Origin: Chrysoperla carnea
Lineage: Eukaryota; Arthropoda; Insecta; Neuroptera; Chrysopidae
DNA length: 64,000 bases
Assembly: GCF_905475395.1 (NCBI RefSeq)
Contig: NC_058337.1
Location: forward strand, 131,461,960 to 131,525,959
Direction: 5' to 3'
The position numbers and the translations under genes were made by a program. The notes below the pieces were generated by a model, which had not been told where the DNA came from, did not search any database, and worked only from the letters and a program-made list of their open reading frames with translations. Each line of letters starts with the position of its first letter. Positions within the stretch are counted from its first letter, which is position 1. Positions 1 to 14,100 of the stretch are shown here, one piece after another.

Positions 1-4
1 CTAG

Positions 5-3000
5 TTGTATCTTCTTGAAGAATTATTGTCTCCCGTTGTTACACCGTACATTTTAATATTTAAAGTTCGAGCACGCGCACTAGATATTGTTGACTTTTAT
101 CGTAATTTTACTGTTGCTGTTATTGGTGTCGGTGATGTGTGTAGTTTTGCTCAAATGGATGTACGAAAACATGGTCATCCTGATTGGCAAGCTGGATCTC
201 GTGGTGGAAATGGTGAACACGTTGAGGGTAAGTTTATTAAACTTTTTGAAATTCTTTGCACATATTCTTTGGAAAATTAGCTAAATTGACTTGTTTTGAT
301 CAGGAGTAGAAATTGAATCTTCGAGTTAGTTTAAGTTTTGCATAACTCATGATCAAAATAGGTATTGGTGTCCGTAGGAACTTAAGTTTGACCTCTTGAA
401 CGATTCAACGTTTGAGGATTGAATCCTTCATAGGAACTATTAGTATTACTCTTGCACGTATTGCCTCAACTTACTGACCGTCTACTTGAAATGTGAATGC
501 ATTACCCGAGATCCAGACTTACTCTTCTTTATTTCTAGCCTTCTTGATTTAAACTAAAGAAAGATTTAATCTTCAGTTCCTTACCCTTGGTTTTTAGATG
601 TACCATGCCTTAATATTTTAGAAACTACAGTGCTCATAATTAATACAAAAATCTATTCCCTAGCTGTGGAACCAATTACAACCAATCAGTACACACAAGC
701 GGAAGATGGAAAAACAGAATTATCATTAATACATTTTACATTAACAAATCCTAATTGGAAAATGCCATCTGGTGCTCAAAACTTTGTACAAACATTAAAA
801 AAGAATGCTGTGCGTGATTTAAATACAAATTGTCTGGTAGATAATCCAGTGTATAACAGTCTATTGTCGGTGTCCAGTTTAGGAGGTGGTGTAAGTATCC
901 TTTGATCTTTCTTATATCTCAAAAATTTGTTATAGGATAATTTCCAGGAATTTTCTTATTTTATGCTAATTATTATGTTACTTACTGAGTTGATAGCGTT
1001 TTCTCTAACTTTTCCTCTCACTATTTAATTCCCCTGGGTCATAGTTTAACAAATATACTCATCAAAAGTATTAAAGGAAAATTCTAGATATCACCATTTT
1101 TTTTATAAAATAGCTACCAGATGAAAAAACGTCTAAATAATTGAAAAATGCTATAGTTTTGACATGTTTCAAAACCGAAAAGTGGGAGACTGATAAAATC
1201 TTTATATATTATTTCTGCCGGCCCGCAAGATCTTACTTATTCCTATATCAAATTCTATGATCTATTGCTCATTTTAAAGCTTTTCGTGTAGGCTATGAGG
1301 AAAAATAAACCTATGATACAGGATTTTTAATCTAGAAGTATCAATTTTGCTTGGAAAGCGAACACCTTGGCCCAAATAGCTCGTACAGGAATTTTTTATA
1401 ACTTATTTTCAAGAAAATTCAACAAACTTTCGAGGGATCTTGACAGATTTGTTGTGAAATAATTTTTAAAATATTGGAACGCAAATTAAAATGGATTCCC
1501 TTGTTTTTTCAGTACCAATGTTTGATGCAAGGTTTATTCAATAGTACAATGTTGAATAATACCAGTGTGCATCCTAGTTCGGCGGGTGTTGGACCACAAA
1601 ACATGTACAATATTGGTACACAACAGTCACCAAACTTTGGTGATATTGGTGGTGGTGGTGGGGCTATGTACAGTGGTACAACAAATACTCATGATAACCA
1701 AGAATTACCTGTGATAACTGATGTAAATGCTGATAGTCCAAGTATTGTGATGCGTGGTGGGATTAATCGTGCTGAAGGACCATTATTTTCAGAACGAGGA
1801 CTATTATACAGGTAAGCCATGGGCTCATTTATTCAACAAAAAAATCATTAATCTCCGAGGAAAATTGAAAACACACGGTTTTCAGAAAACAAGCTGGAAT
1901 ATCAAAAGGCGTTTCTTGTTTCTTTAGTGCGACATTTTGTGGGCTTTGCTTTCATTTTTATTCGAAGATTGATAATTTTTTACTGAGAGATTCGCCAAAT
2001 TAATTTCTAAGTACATTTACTTCTATTACACTGGGCGGGCTCCTCAATAGGGAATATTCATGTATTTTTTATATATTTTTTATTCATTGTTTACACCTTT
2101 ATAACAAAGTAAAAAATATAAATACTGCTTAAAAATGCTGTATTGAAGTGTAAAAAAATATTTAAAATGTATAATAGTTTTGAGATATTTAAACGCAGTT
2201 TTTTGGCGCTCTCTGTTGATGACGTATAAGTACGTGATCTGTCAATTGGTGACAGTTTAATGTATAATTTACACTTTAAAAAAATGAATTTACAACACAG
2301 AGTTTACACTCGTTATTATTAAGTTTTCTAATAAAAAGCCGTAGAATAGTATAATTTAATGAAATACCATGTAAAATGCAAGTAATTAATATCATACAGT
2401 ATGTCAACAAATTTGACAAACCCGTACTATGATGTCACGTCCGTATAAAAATTTGAATTTCCGTTTTGGAAATTTTTAAATGCCCTCACTGAATTTGTAC
2501 TTTTATTAATTAATTTTAAGTAATTAAAAAGATATTAATTACTAAAATAATGGTTTAGTTGAAATGTCCAGTCATTAAAGTTACGGAAGATAAATATTTG
2601 AACCAAATTTAAATTTCATGAATATTATTCCCTATTATTTTATTCCTTTATTTTCGTTAAAACCAATTTTGACTATATTTTGTTAATGATCTTATTGATT
2701 TATTTTAGTTTACATCAAAATGTAACAAATGCTCCAAGTATGGGAGCGTCTATGTTTGGTGTTCATGCTCCACAATATTTAGGAATTGAACAACAACAAA
2801 TTGAAAATCCATATTTAGAATTTACAGCAGCTGATATGAGTTTAAGTACAATGTATCTACATGAATTACATCATAGACAAGTATGTGTTCTTATATTTTT
2901 TGTTTTTATATTATATAAACAATTTTATAGTTTTTTATTTATTTTTAAATTGCTACGTTTTATTATTAATTATAATGTAAACAATTTTGGTAGCGTTCTT

Positions 3001-6000
3001 TTTATTCCAATTAAGTGGAAAATATCATGGTATTTAAAAATTATAACAGTGAATTTTTATATCGATTAGTAGTGGTTGAGATTAGCTGCCGTAATGATGT
3101 GTCGGTAATCTAAGAAATGTTAAAGATCGGAACTCGTCGCCTTTTTTATCGGGAGTATAAGGTGTATAATTATTTTACTTTGTCAAAAGTACCGAGAAAT
3201 ATCAAAAATAGATTAAATTTTCGTATTTCGAAATATTTTTTATAGGCACCATTTAACTTTAATTTTGAGTTTACTCAACAATTATGAACTCGGTGGATTC
3301 AAAACGGGTACCACTGAATGAAATTTTAGTTTCGTTAACAAAGATTAGCTAGACTGCGCCAAATCTATTAAATACGGTGTCTAATAGCTGACACTTGGTG
3401 ACTTAAATGAGTACAATATGATATACTATCATTCCGGCTTCCGGACCATTATTAACCAGGTATCTGAATGGATAAGATGGAACACTTTAATGTGCAGCGA
3501 TATTAATATTCTCATTGAGAGCAGCATTAAAATTCTTAATCTCGGTTCAACTAACCTTAAAGGTAGCACAGCACTGCCGAACGTCCTTAAATAAGGAACA
3601 CAGAGACATTCTATGGACACAGAGACTTTCCGAGGAATTTTAAAGCCGGCAAGTTGGCTAAAAATAACACTAGGCTTCTTTGGCGAACGGCAAGCTGCTT
3701 TTGAATGAGGAAATCATAAGATAGACTAATTTTAAATGGAGGAATGAACGCACTTGTGGAACTACAAGGCAGATATAGCGGGTGTAGAATCGTAGGACTT
3801 TTGAAGATCTTATCTCGCTTGCGAGGCCCTCTATAAACAAAATCGTTTCGGCTATTACAGGACACTGACTAGGGAGGAGTCACTTTGAAAGACTGGGATT
3901 ACCAGTGTCACGGTTATTGCAGGAGTTGTCACAGTAGGGAAGAGGAAGAAACGATGTCTCATCTTCTCTGTCACTGTTCAGCTCTTGCCATGAGGAGATG
4001 GTCTCATTTGAGTCAGCCTTCTTTGATGTCCTCTCCAATCAAAAGGCCGTTGATATCAAAGCACTCTTGCTTTTCTTAAACAGCTACAAATGGTTCATGG
4101 AGTATTGGGCTGCGGATGGGTATTCCTACTTTTCGGTATTACAACGAACCCTTTGGTCTAAGTGTGTCTCATCCCAGGCCAGCCACTCTAACCTAACCTA
4201 CTTCTCGGTACTTTCTTTACAAACAGATTGTAGTAAAATATTACAAAGTATTAAATACCCGTAAAACGCTTCGGCCTATCGAAACTTGATATATTTACGC
4301 TAAAGTAATTTTGTAAAATTAGGGCTTTGCTTATTAAACGTAGATTTAATATCACTTTTAATGAAGCTTAATTATATATCAATAGAAATCCTTTTTCAAA
4401 ATTTAAACCGTGATAATTTCTTCTTAATCATAATATTTTGATGTTTTTATTTTTATTTTCATTTTTAATATCGTGTTTTGATTTTATATTGAATTGGATT
4501 TAAAAATTTATAAAAAATTAAGTACAAAAATTTTGATTTTGATGTGTTGTAAAATTATTATACGTGTAAATTTGTGGTCGCCCGTTGGTCCCCCTTTTGA
4601 ATTGAGTCTTACTACTCAAAATTAAATTAGTAATTATATAATTATATCGTATTTATAAATAATTTTAACAGGTCTGTCTTAAGTAAAAAAATACAATGTT
4701 CTTTGGTAAATAGGATATTTAATTATGCATCTATGCTTTTGAATGAAATATTATTTTATGTCCGTTGTTTTGTAGCCATTTTTTCAAAAAAAAGAAAAAT
4801 TTTTAGGTAAACAACATTTTGACTAAAGTATCTTTTAAACATTATAGGTAACTTAATTATAGTTTTTATTTGGTACGTTTAGCTGATAAAAGTGCTTGCA
4901 AGATAACTGGAAAATAATCCGTAGCTGATTTTTGTATGTACAAGATGCGGAACGATAATAATTATAAATAAGAGGGATACCGCAAATGGGTTCCTAGTAT
5001 CTAGACCAGGGGGCCTTCTATCCCTCCTTGAGAATAACTGTCACCCGAAAGCGAGGACCCAAACATGCTAAATTTGACTTTCTGAAGGTGCAAATAACAT
5101 GTATGGAGGTTTCACCGTCCTCCATACAGGACCTATAAATGAGAACATCAGAGATCCCCATGTTATGAAGATGGTAGTGTCCTGAAATCGACAGTGTCCT
5201 GTCAAGAGTCTCACTATTCTTCTCAACTGTGCTCTAGTGAGTTTCAGTACCCTACGGGATTATAAAAATGAGCTTGCCGTAGCCATTTCTTGATTTGTTA
5301 AACTACGGAGCATCTTGCTATGAAAATGATAGGCTCCGGCGAAAGAGGCGTTTCCGGTGACTGTTCCCTTGAGGCTTCATCTTACTTTCAAGTACTTGCA
5401 AGCGCGTTTATCGACTAAACTCATTTGTTTCTATGTTCTTTTAATTTTAATCTGCAGCCAAATCATTAAAAAAAAAATGATCCGTCGATTAGGTACAGAA
5501 ACGAATTCACCGAATATGTTTCTGCAAAATTAATTTCGATTGTTTTAAATGTAAATTTTCTAATGATTGGCTTGGTTTATTTTCATAAAACTTTTCAAAA
5601 TTTAATACTTTTTTTGAAAAAATGGACTTATTATAAATTTTGCTTTTTTACATTCGATAAATGAGTTATTTCATTTCGATGCTACTGCAAAAATTGTTCC
5701 AGTATCGGCACTTCTGTTATCTTTTAAAGTGATAGTTTTGTTTCAATATTATTCTTCTTAATAATTATATCTGGTCCCTTAATTTCGACTTTTCGAAGTA
5801 TTTAGGAATGATAGAACTATTTGTTTCGGGAAAAAATGTAAAAAAGCATATTAAGATCAGTTGATTGGCGACAGTATTTCTTTTAGTCTAAAAAGCCAAT
5901 GTATGTTTTAATTTTGTAAAAAAAAAACAAATTGAATAACAAAATTTGCTTAATCTGCATGACTTTGTTTGTAGAATGATGAAAAGGGAGCGCTGTTAAT

Positions 6001-7279
6001 TAAAAAAAAGAATATTTTTTTGAAAAGTTTATTATTGCTTTTATGTTAAGGCTATTCAGTGTACTAGATAGCTCGGCTTGAATTATTTTAGCTAATTTTG
6101 AATTTAATTCAAACTCCTGGTTAGTGGCTGCCTATAAATGTTTGCATAATTAACTGTCTGGTATACGAATCGAGCCTTAATATGGTTTAGCCTTTTATTT
6201 TTTAAAATTTGATTGTCATAAGTTTTCTTCTATTCTATTTTCTAAAATATAAGAGGTAAAGTAGATCCAAAAAAAAAACGCAAAAATTTCGTACACTATT
6301 ACTCTTCTAAGTATACGACCTCGTGTAGGATTTCGAGCGTTAAGATCCAAAATTATTATAATTCTTGAGTTTGATTAAATTTTGTTTGTGATTTTCCAAA
6401 GTGGTACGTAACCCTTAACATTCTTGCGATTGGCATGTTTTTAAAAAAAGTGACATGTTTCAGCTAATACAGCCATTTTCTAACTGTAAATAATTGCTTT
6501 TATGACGATCAAATAATAAAAATCTCAGTTTAGTTCAGTCGACAGTAGTTTTAGGTAGAAAAAAGTCAGAAATTAATGAAACTTTGGGACGTTGTACAGG
6601 GATTGTTAATTAACACTTTCTCTTTTGGATCTCGAAGACCATGAAAGACCTTTCACCAATAACTTTCAGGAAATTCTGCATTTTTTGGCATTCTACAATT
6701 CTGCATCATAATTCGGGGAATTTTGGATTCATTAATTAATTTTTTAAAATGTCCTTTTTCTTGAAACGCCATATCTCGGTAGCGAATTGACTTGCAAACA
6801 TGTTTGAATAATCAAAATTGTAGGAAAGTTAAAATTCTACAAAACAGTATGGGGAAATTGAGGAAAAACCGGAAAAAAAGGAATATTTTTTTCTCCTTAC
6901 TCTTTTCGAATAGGGTCCTTGAGGTCTAAAAATTGAGAAAGTTTTAACTAACCATCTCTGAACAACATCCAAAAGTTTCATTAATTTCCAACCTTTTTCC
7001 ACTTAACCAAACTTTTTCCCACCTGTCGTCTGGCCTAAGTTATGAACAAAAAATTAAGGCACACTTTAAACTTGTGTCATTTTGTACCAAAATAACACGC
7101 ACTAAAAGAAATATTTTCCAATTTTAAAGATACGAAGACGTGGCGTCCAACCAGATGTAACACAAAGATCATTATGGCAACGACCTCATCAACAAGGGGA
7201 TACACCAGCAATAATAATACAAGGAAGTCAATCAGTGAATGTTGCCGAGAACACACCATTATTAAATAAACATAGATGA
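5..7279 (+). CDS. Atg9: Autophagy-related protein 9 (C-terminal part; gene runs off left edge)
   Basis: Five exons join in frame: 5-227, 664-890, 1513-1811, 2709-2880 and 7130-7279, giving the last 356 residues and a TGA stop. ATG9 is the multi-spanning lipid scramblase that supplies membrane for autophagosome formation. Recognition rests on conserved blocks: LLEELLSPVVTPYILIFK, VGDVCSFAQMDVRKHGHPDW, QAEDGKTELSLIHFTLTNP and, near the end, ADMSLSTMYLHELHHRQ, which match the core-domain end and the cytosolic C-terminal region of animal ATG9 in the same order. The membrane-spanning half lies left of the window; the first base pair AG at 3-4 is the acceptor of the first visible exon. A glycine-rich stretch in exon 3 (about 1648-1662) is low complexity. 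The last intron (2881-7129) is 4.2 kb and contains LINE remnants. Identification is secure; the exact acceptor of exon 2 (664 rather than an AG at 629-630) was chosen by phase and similarity. Confidence 0.93.
3500..4205 (+). mobile_element. Decayed non-LTR retrotransposon (LINE) 3' end, family 1
   Basis: This lies in the last Atg9 intron. It shows a broken remnant of a LINE ORF2 C-terminus: a cysteine/histidine cluster (CRSCH...HLLCHC at 3922-3993) preceded by a degraded ITGH-type motif, and upstream traces of an RNase H domain. The 3' end (about 4120-4205) finishes in CTAACCTAACCT and is closely similar, in the opposite orientation, to 10515-10610 and 62395-62480. Several frame changes and stops show it is long dead. 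RNase H plus this zinc cluster suggests an I/R1/LOA-type clade; the clade is inferred. Confidence 0.7.
4955..5270 (-). mobile_element. Decayed LINE 3' end, family 2
   Basis: On the minus strand this reads a degraded LTRAQLRRIVRLLTGHC block, the usual C-terminal LINE motif, and ends in a GATAATAAT-like tail on the plus-strand left side. It is closely related to 32310-32732 in mib2 (the shared core around 5100-5130 has the same CATGTATGGAGGTTTCA run). It sits in the same Atg9 intron as the family-1 fragment but in the opposite orientation. Confidence 0.65.
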
Positions 7280-7464
7280 GAACAAATTAATTTAATTATC
7301 TAGTCATAGCGTATACAGTGATAATTGTATACTGGAAAAGTTTGGAAAATTTTTATGACAATACCTGTATAAAAAAAAAAAACAAACTACTTCAAAAAAT
7401 GTTATTAATTATTTTTAAAAAGTGAAAGAAAAAAAAAAACGTTTAAAAACTTTTATTTTTGAAA

Positions 7465-7470
7465 AATAAA
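7465..7470 (+). promoter_or_regulatory. Candidate Atg9 poly(A) signal
   Basis: A canonical AATAAA lies 186 bases after the Atg9 stop in an A/T-rich 3' region. It is the first clear canonical signal downstream. Confidence 0.4.
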
Positions 7471-10400
7471 TGGAAACTTGTTTAGGAAAATGGTATATTA
7501 TTATTATTTGTTTTCTTATTACAATGTGCTTCCAACGTTGAAGCATTTAACGATTTTCTCCACCGTTAGTTTTCCCTAACTATTTAGTTTTTTTTTTGCG
7601 TCGTTGTTTTACAAAATTAATTTCCTTGAATTGTTTGAAAGTCTTTAACCGACTGGAGATCTATGATTGATATTCCTAAAAGAGCCATTGATCGAAATTT
7701 TTAATCACCATTTCATGTACGCTAATTTTAGGAGAGTGATTCAACAAAAACTTTATTAATAGTCGTAAAAAAAGGATTACAGATTTCTCTCATGTTTTCA
7801 GGTCCGTGCGCAGGAATTATCCAAGGGAGGGGGGTTGTGTTCAAACTTTTGTTGATCATGTTAAGTCATATATTTCAATAAAAAAAAGATACTATTTTTT
7901 GCCATCAAATTTTTATTTTCCATAAATTCTTCTAACTTCAATGCATATTATCGAAAGAAAAAAGAAATACTTTTTGACACCTGCAATACGCATCAATTCT
8001 AATAAATTTCTTTCTAGTATTTAAACTATTAAATATTCCTAATACAAGTTTTCAAAAAAAATTACAATCAATAAAATAAATATAAAAAAAATTTTTGAAT
8101 TAATAACGCACGATGTCATATTTTTCTTAGAAATTTATAAATGTCAGTTGACTGAAAAAAAAAAATGTTTTTGAAAATGAAATTATGTAGAAATGAATGA
8201 ATGTGAGGCTTCGTTTTAAACTAAACTTTGCTAAGGCTTCGGCTAGACACGAATGTAACCGCCAGATAAAACGAAAATTGGCAAATATCAAATATTATTA
8301 AACAACACAAAATGAAAACAATCCATTGATTTTCCGGGATTGTATGCAGCTACACTTCGTAAAAATAAAAACCCGACACTTTTTGTTTCGTTAAAGTTGT
8401 TGTCTCGCTTTGGGCATAATATCAGAAGTCGATTAATACGGAGAAGATAAGAGAGGTTGTGTTCTGAACTGACATTCATTTTGTTGAGATATATTACGAA
8501 AAGTTAATCAATTTTATTGTTGCACAGAAACAACTATAGTTAGAGTATTGTAGTCGAAGAGACATAACATAAGTCTTTGACAACAGTTCTCAACAATTGA
8601 GTGGTATAGTAGAGATAAAAATTACACATTATTTCACTGCAAACTTATATACTCATTATCGTGCATATAATCGAAAATTTTTTTACAATATTCTTTTTTC
8701 TCCAATTGGTCCTCGAATTGTAGTCATGGCATTCGAGAATTCAATACTATTTGTAAAAGGAAAAAAGTCAATTTTTGTCCTGACGTATGACACATTTCAT
8801 ACTATTTTTATGAAAAGTGATCGATCGTTAGAGAGTGATCGAAAGTGAAGATCGTTAGAGAGTCCTATTTTTCTCCCCCAATTTAGTGTGTGTTTCATAG
8901 CCGTATGATCTCGTTGTAAAGTTATGAGCCCAAAAGGGCCAGTCTGTGGATATTTTGTGTATTTTTACAGCCTGAAACAAAAAATCTCGCGTTTTTATTT
9001 CTGTGGAATGCATTTGATACTTGTCTTATGTTCGTTGTTTTGTGTGATGTTCGCTTTGGTGTCTGGCCGCAACTTAAGATGAAACAAATGTGTTGTGTTT
9101 ATAAACAAACTAAAAACTTGTAAGGGTTTTCTTAAAAATATTTTCAGTACGATTTGAAATGAGAATGTCAAAGCTTACTGGAAATAGTTTTTTTGTAAAA
9201 TCATTGCTAGCTCTTGGTTGACTATTTTTTACGTTGTTTAATATTTTTGTATATTTTTTTCCTTTTAAATATTAACAACGATTTAAAAATATATATATAT
9301 TTATGTAATAAAAATTTAAAAAATATATCGCACTACTCATGTACAGATTTTAGTGTATCTTTCGAGAAAAAAAAACAAAAACTTTTTAAATGATAAAAGA
9401 AATTATGAAAAAAATGTGTTAAGTATTTATTTATTGAACGAAAAAAATAAATAAAATACTGAATTTTAGAAAAAAAGTGTTTTTTAATTCATTTTTATCC
9501 GACTATGGCAGACAAATTGGTTAAAAGTTCTTGGTTTACCAATGGATACTTCCAATGGCATGGTTTCCGTAAGTTTCATGGATTAGTCATCATGAGAGCG
9601 GAATGAGAAGCTGCTCCTCTACAAAACATGATGGATCTAAAGCTATAATACTTGATCCAACAGTACGATTTGAACAGAATTGTTGTATGGTGTGAATTTT
9701 GAAAAGAGAGCAATCTATGCGTCCTGTGTCGTGGACCGCCGTGGAAAAGTTCAAAGTTGGTGGCCTGCTCTTTGGTATTCGTGGAGTAAATCGTGCATTC
9801 ACAAAGAAAACCCTTTCTGAATTTGGATTATCTAACAAAACCCTCACCGAAATTAGCCTTCAAATTCTGAAAGATTCAATCCGTATCCTAAACATTCATT
9901 TAATTCAATAAGATCCAAAAAATTATCTCAACAAACCATGTTAACATGGAAATAGAAGATTCTGACATAGCAATCGTACACGGGTAGGATAAACTACCAT
10001 CTGAGCCAGAAAACCGGACTGAATAGTCAAGAAACGGCTAGCTCCTGCTCGAGCAGGATTCCACCTCTCTCTGTATCTTCGAGCAATGACCTTAAACTCA
10101 CTGTCAGCACTCTCGATAAAAAAACTCCTAAAGTTATAGAAAAATTTAAGTTTTATATCAAGTGATGAACTGCTTAAATTCTATCTACACGAACCCTATA
10201 TTAAAACGTGGAGTAAAAAAACTTTGCTACCAGATATGCAGGAGCTGTCCAGAATGTCCTGAAGAAACATTTCGGAAAACCATGAAAATCCACCGGCTCT
10301 ACAAGAGAAATTATCGAAACGTTGCAGCAATCTCTTTGAATATCTGCAAATTAATAGTTTTGGGTTTCATCTGTGATTTTCCCCAACAGTGCATGGACCA

Positions 10401-10509
10401 TTGGACGGCAATTTAAATAATTTCGGTAAAGATCTGTTTCTACATTTCAAACCTCTATAAAGAAGAAATTTTAGCAAAAATAGTAAATTATGAATCTTAA
10501 GGCTACTAG

Positions 10510-10900
10510 ATTACAAGGTTAGGTTAAATTAGAGTGGCTGCCTGGGATGGGCTTGACGCAAATAAACCATAGGGTCCGTCGTGATACCCAAAAAGTAGGT
10601 TGGCTCATTTCCGGTCACAACTTCATCAACCATTTGGATCTATTTAAGAAGAGCTATCATGTAATAGCCGCAACGATTTTGCTTAAAGAGGTTCTTTGAA
10701 GCGAGATAAGATCTTTGGAACCTCTCTCCATCTAAGATTGGCCTTTCTTAAGATTTCCTCAATCAGGAACAGAAAAGCAAACTCCCGGATTTCCATTGAT
10801 AATTGGACCCGATAGCCTTGTGTCATTTCTAGCAAGCTCGTCAGCTTCACAATTCTCTGGATTGTCCCTGTGTTCCTGTACCTATACTGAGTAACAAACA
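10510..10900 (-). mobile_element. Decayed LINE RNase H/3' end, family 1
   Basis: The minus strand carries a degraded RNase H block (VQEHRDN, then CEADELARND, at about 10800-10885) typical of RNase H-bearing LINEs, followed by a remnant of the C-terminal region and a 3' tail ending in AACCTAACC (10516-10524 complement). The tail aligns well with 4120-4205. A second copy of the same family thus lies 6 kb away in inverted orientation. Confidence 0.68.
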
Positions 10901-11166
10901 ATCACTAGAATAATATAAAAAATATTGATGAAAATTTAAAATACGAATGACACCCATTCATTGAAAATGTTTTCTACAAAACTTATTTTTTAAGCTATTT
11001 GCTTGTGTTCAATTAAAAAAACACCCTGTATAAATTTTAAGTGGAAATTTTATAATCGATAAATTTTAAGTTATAAAGTTAGCTTTGGAATTTGTTTACG
11101 CATCAATTATGTAATTTTGACAGCCGTGTATAGAAACAGAAAATCATTGGATAATTAAACTACACG

Positions 11167-14100
11167 ATGGAAAACAAGAAAATATTACGACAATTAGCAG
11201 AAGAAAAATTAAAAGCATTTGCGACTGGTAATATGGGAAAACCGTTACAATCAAAGAAAAAACTTATGGAACAACGTCATCGAGAAGATGAAGAGGCCGT
11301 TGGTCATGTATTTCAAGAATTCTTCAATACTTTTCAAGAACCAACATCATCAACCAATGAAAAAGTTTGGATTAAAGGAGGTAAAATAAACATTTTTTAA
11401 CTTCTAATAGTTTATTACGGACTGAAAATCGATAATTTCCAACTGATCCAAAAGGAGCAAAACCAATAAAAAAAATTAACTAATTTGGGAAAAATTATTT
11501 TCCTTCCAATTTCAATAAATCCCGATTTAGTTACGTGAAAACGCTATTTGGTTAATTAAAATCAATATTTTGAAAGACGCAGGTTGAATGTTCAAATAAA
11601 CTTCGCCATTTATAAGTCAAACTTTCCTTAAAAAATTGTTTTTTTAAAATCGAGAACCAAAAATTGTGTATAAAGGGATTAACGCAGGATTTCTCGTATG
11701 ATATTCGATCGTTCTCAAGTATTCCCAAAATTTCGTTTCGTTCTTCTGCTCTATTTCCAAAACGGTTCAACTTATAAAAAAAGGTTCAATTGAAATTTGT
11801 AGAAAATTTTATCCTCTACAACTTTTATAATAAATGTAAATACAATGAAGGCAAAGGAAACAAGATATCAAAAATTAATTTTTGCTACTTTTGACCTTGA
11901 ATATCTAAGGACGCTGATACGTGGCCATATGTGACTTTTGAGACAACCTTTGCATTATCAAAATAAAGAATTGTACAAACGTTCAGCTTTTTCCGTTAGA
12001 TTACGAAGCGATTGACTCCTTTTTTTTGACTAAGATGAGTGGATTATACAAATTTTATGAATTAATAAAAATTTAATTGCGTTATTTTAGGGACACCCTT
12101 CATATTTTACAAAAAATTTCCCGTTTCCCAGATTTAAAAAAAAAAATATAGTGGCTTTCCTTAGACGGGTTAGTAACCATTTGTGAAATATAGTCATACA
12201 TTGAACGTTTCGTTTTCTTCGTTAGTTCCGAATAATCGCTCGAATCCGCCTAATCAATCATGCTCTATTTGGTCGATGAGAAACTGTCACAGAAACAATT
12301 TTAGTATTAATACGATTTCGAAAGCTTCTTGTGATACTTATGTTTTAATTTTTCCAAATCAAGGTGTATATAATCCCGAACGGAAAAAAGAAGATCCAAA
12401 AGAACGCGGTCGTATTTATAAACCAACGGCAAAAAATACGTCATCGAAAGAATCATCAAATTTATCCGTTGACAAACTTCGAGAATGTACAAAATTAGTC
12501 AACAACGATTCCAAAATGGATTTGTTTCATAAGAGAAAAGACAAAGAACCGAAAAAAAGTAATTTGGAATTATTAAAAGAAGAAATGAAACAAAGTCAAG
12601 AAGAACGTGAAGAACGCCATAAACTCAAATCAATGATATCCACAATTTCTGAAACAGATTTTCAATTAATGTTACGAAATGAAATGGGTAATTTTGATGT
12701 TTGTGATCCAAACACTACAAATTTATATTTGGGTAATTTAAATCCAAAATTAACGGAAAATCAATTAATGGAAATATTTGGTAAATTTGGTCCATTAGCA
12801 AGTGTAAAAATAATGTGGCCTCGTACTGAGGAAGAAAAATCACGTGGTCATCATTGTGGATTTGTTGCGTTTATGAATCGAAATGATGCAGAACGGGCGT
12901 TACATAATTTAAATGCTAAAAATATTATGGGATACGAATTACGTATTTGTTGGGGTAAATGTGTTCCATTACCGGTACATCCTGTTTATATCCCTACAGC
13001 GTTTCAAGAACTTTCAAAACCTCCGCCTTTTTCTGGGTTACCATTCAATGCACAACCTATAAATCCAGATATTGCGATAGATAGAGAAGACAAACATAAT
13101 TGGAATAGTTTATTGTCGCAATCCGTAATCAAGGTAATTATCTTAGTTGAGTTAATCTATATATAATCTTTTTTAAATAGGTTTCTTTCGTTGTAAAAAG
13201 TGCAGAAAATACGTTATTCGGTTCCGCACGACCTTCTGCACGCGGTTTTGGGACAATTTATCTATAGATTGTTTTCTTGGGTGACGTTTTCTTGAATATC
13301 TCTGCTCTTATTAATCGGATTCAGGCGAATAAAAAACAGAATTATCCCGAAATCTCGTGCAGAAGGTCGTGAGGATACTTAAAGTTTTCATTAACTGTCT
13401 TTAATAATTTCATTGAAGGTAGTTATTCCAACCGATAGAAAAATTTGGTGTTTAATTCATCGAATGATCGAGTTTGTAATTCGAGAAGGTCCACTTTTTG
13501 AGGCGATGATTATGAAAAAAGAAATCAATAATCCAATGTTTAGTTTTCTATTTGATAACAACAGTCATTTACATGTGTATTATAGATGGAAATTATTCTC
13601 GATTTTACAAGGAGACAGCCTTAAAGAATGGCGTACAGATGATTTTCGAATGTTTGAAGGAGGATCAATATGGCGACCTCCGCCAATGAATATGTACACG
13701 CAAGGGATGCCTGAACATTTAATTGAAAGTAATTACAAAGATCCGAGTAAAAGTTTATCAACAGCGCAAAAAGAACGTTTCGAACAATTGTTAAATGCAA
13801 TCACACCAGAACGATTAAAAATTGCGGATGCAATGGTTTTCGTAATGCAACATGGAAAAGCAGCGGATGATATTTGTAACTGTATTCTGGATAAAGTTAG
13901 AAATACAACGAATATCCATCAAACAATATCCTGTTTATACTTAATATCCGATATTTTGAGTAATTTACAGCATAAAATTCACAATACGTCACAATATCGA
14001 CGCGCAATCGATACACGTATCTTTGAGATATTTAATCATGCGCACAATTTATATAAAACTCAAGAAACTTTAGTAGGATTAGGATTTAAAGAACGAGTAT

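Larger units (their letters stand above)
7280..11166. other. Intergenic region between Atg9 and U2SURP
   Basis: This holds the Atg9 3' UTR, AT-rich sequence and a LINE remnant at 10510-10900. Short open frames at 8597-8848, 9699-9911 and 10162-10416 have no recognisable domain, no splice partners and biased low-complexity composition, so I do not call them genes. The sequence at 7801-7830 looks like a single hAT-type terminus but no partner end was found. Confidence 0.5.

Noticed and set aside
4188-4205. CTAACCTAACCT resembling the insect telomere repeat
   Set aside because: Only two units, and the same motif ends other copies of the LINE family at 10516 and 62395, so it is the LINE 3' terminus and not telomeric DNA.
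7801-7830. CAGGTCCGTGCGCAGGAATT as an hAT-type terminus
   Set aside because: No complementary partner end was found within several kilobases.
9699-9911. 70-codon open frame on the plus strand
   Set aside because: No recognisable motif, no splice partners and an overlapping opposite-strand frame of similar length; likely chance.
10162-10416. 84-codon open frame with CRSCPECPEE
   Set aside because: The cysteine pair hints at a zinc site, but no family or splice partner was found; it may be repeat-derived and is not called as a gene.
12183-12363. Upstream extension of the second U2SURP exon's open frame
   Set aside because: The family's conserved blocks begin only after the AG at 12362-12363, and the first exon joins there in phase, so this part is intron.
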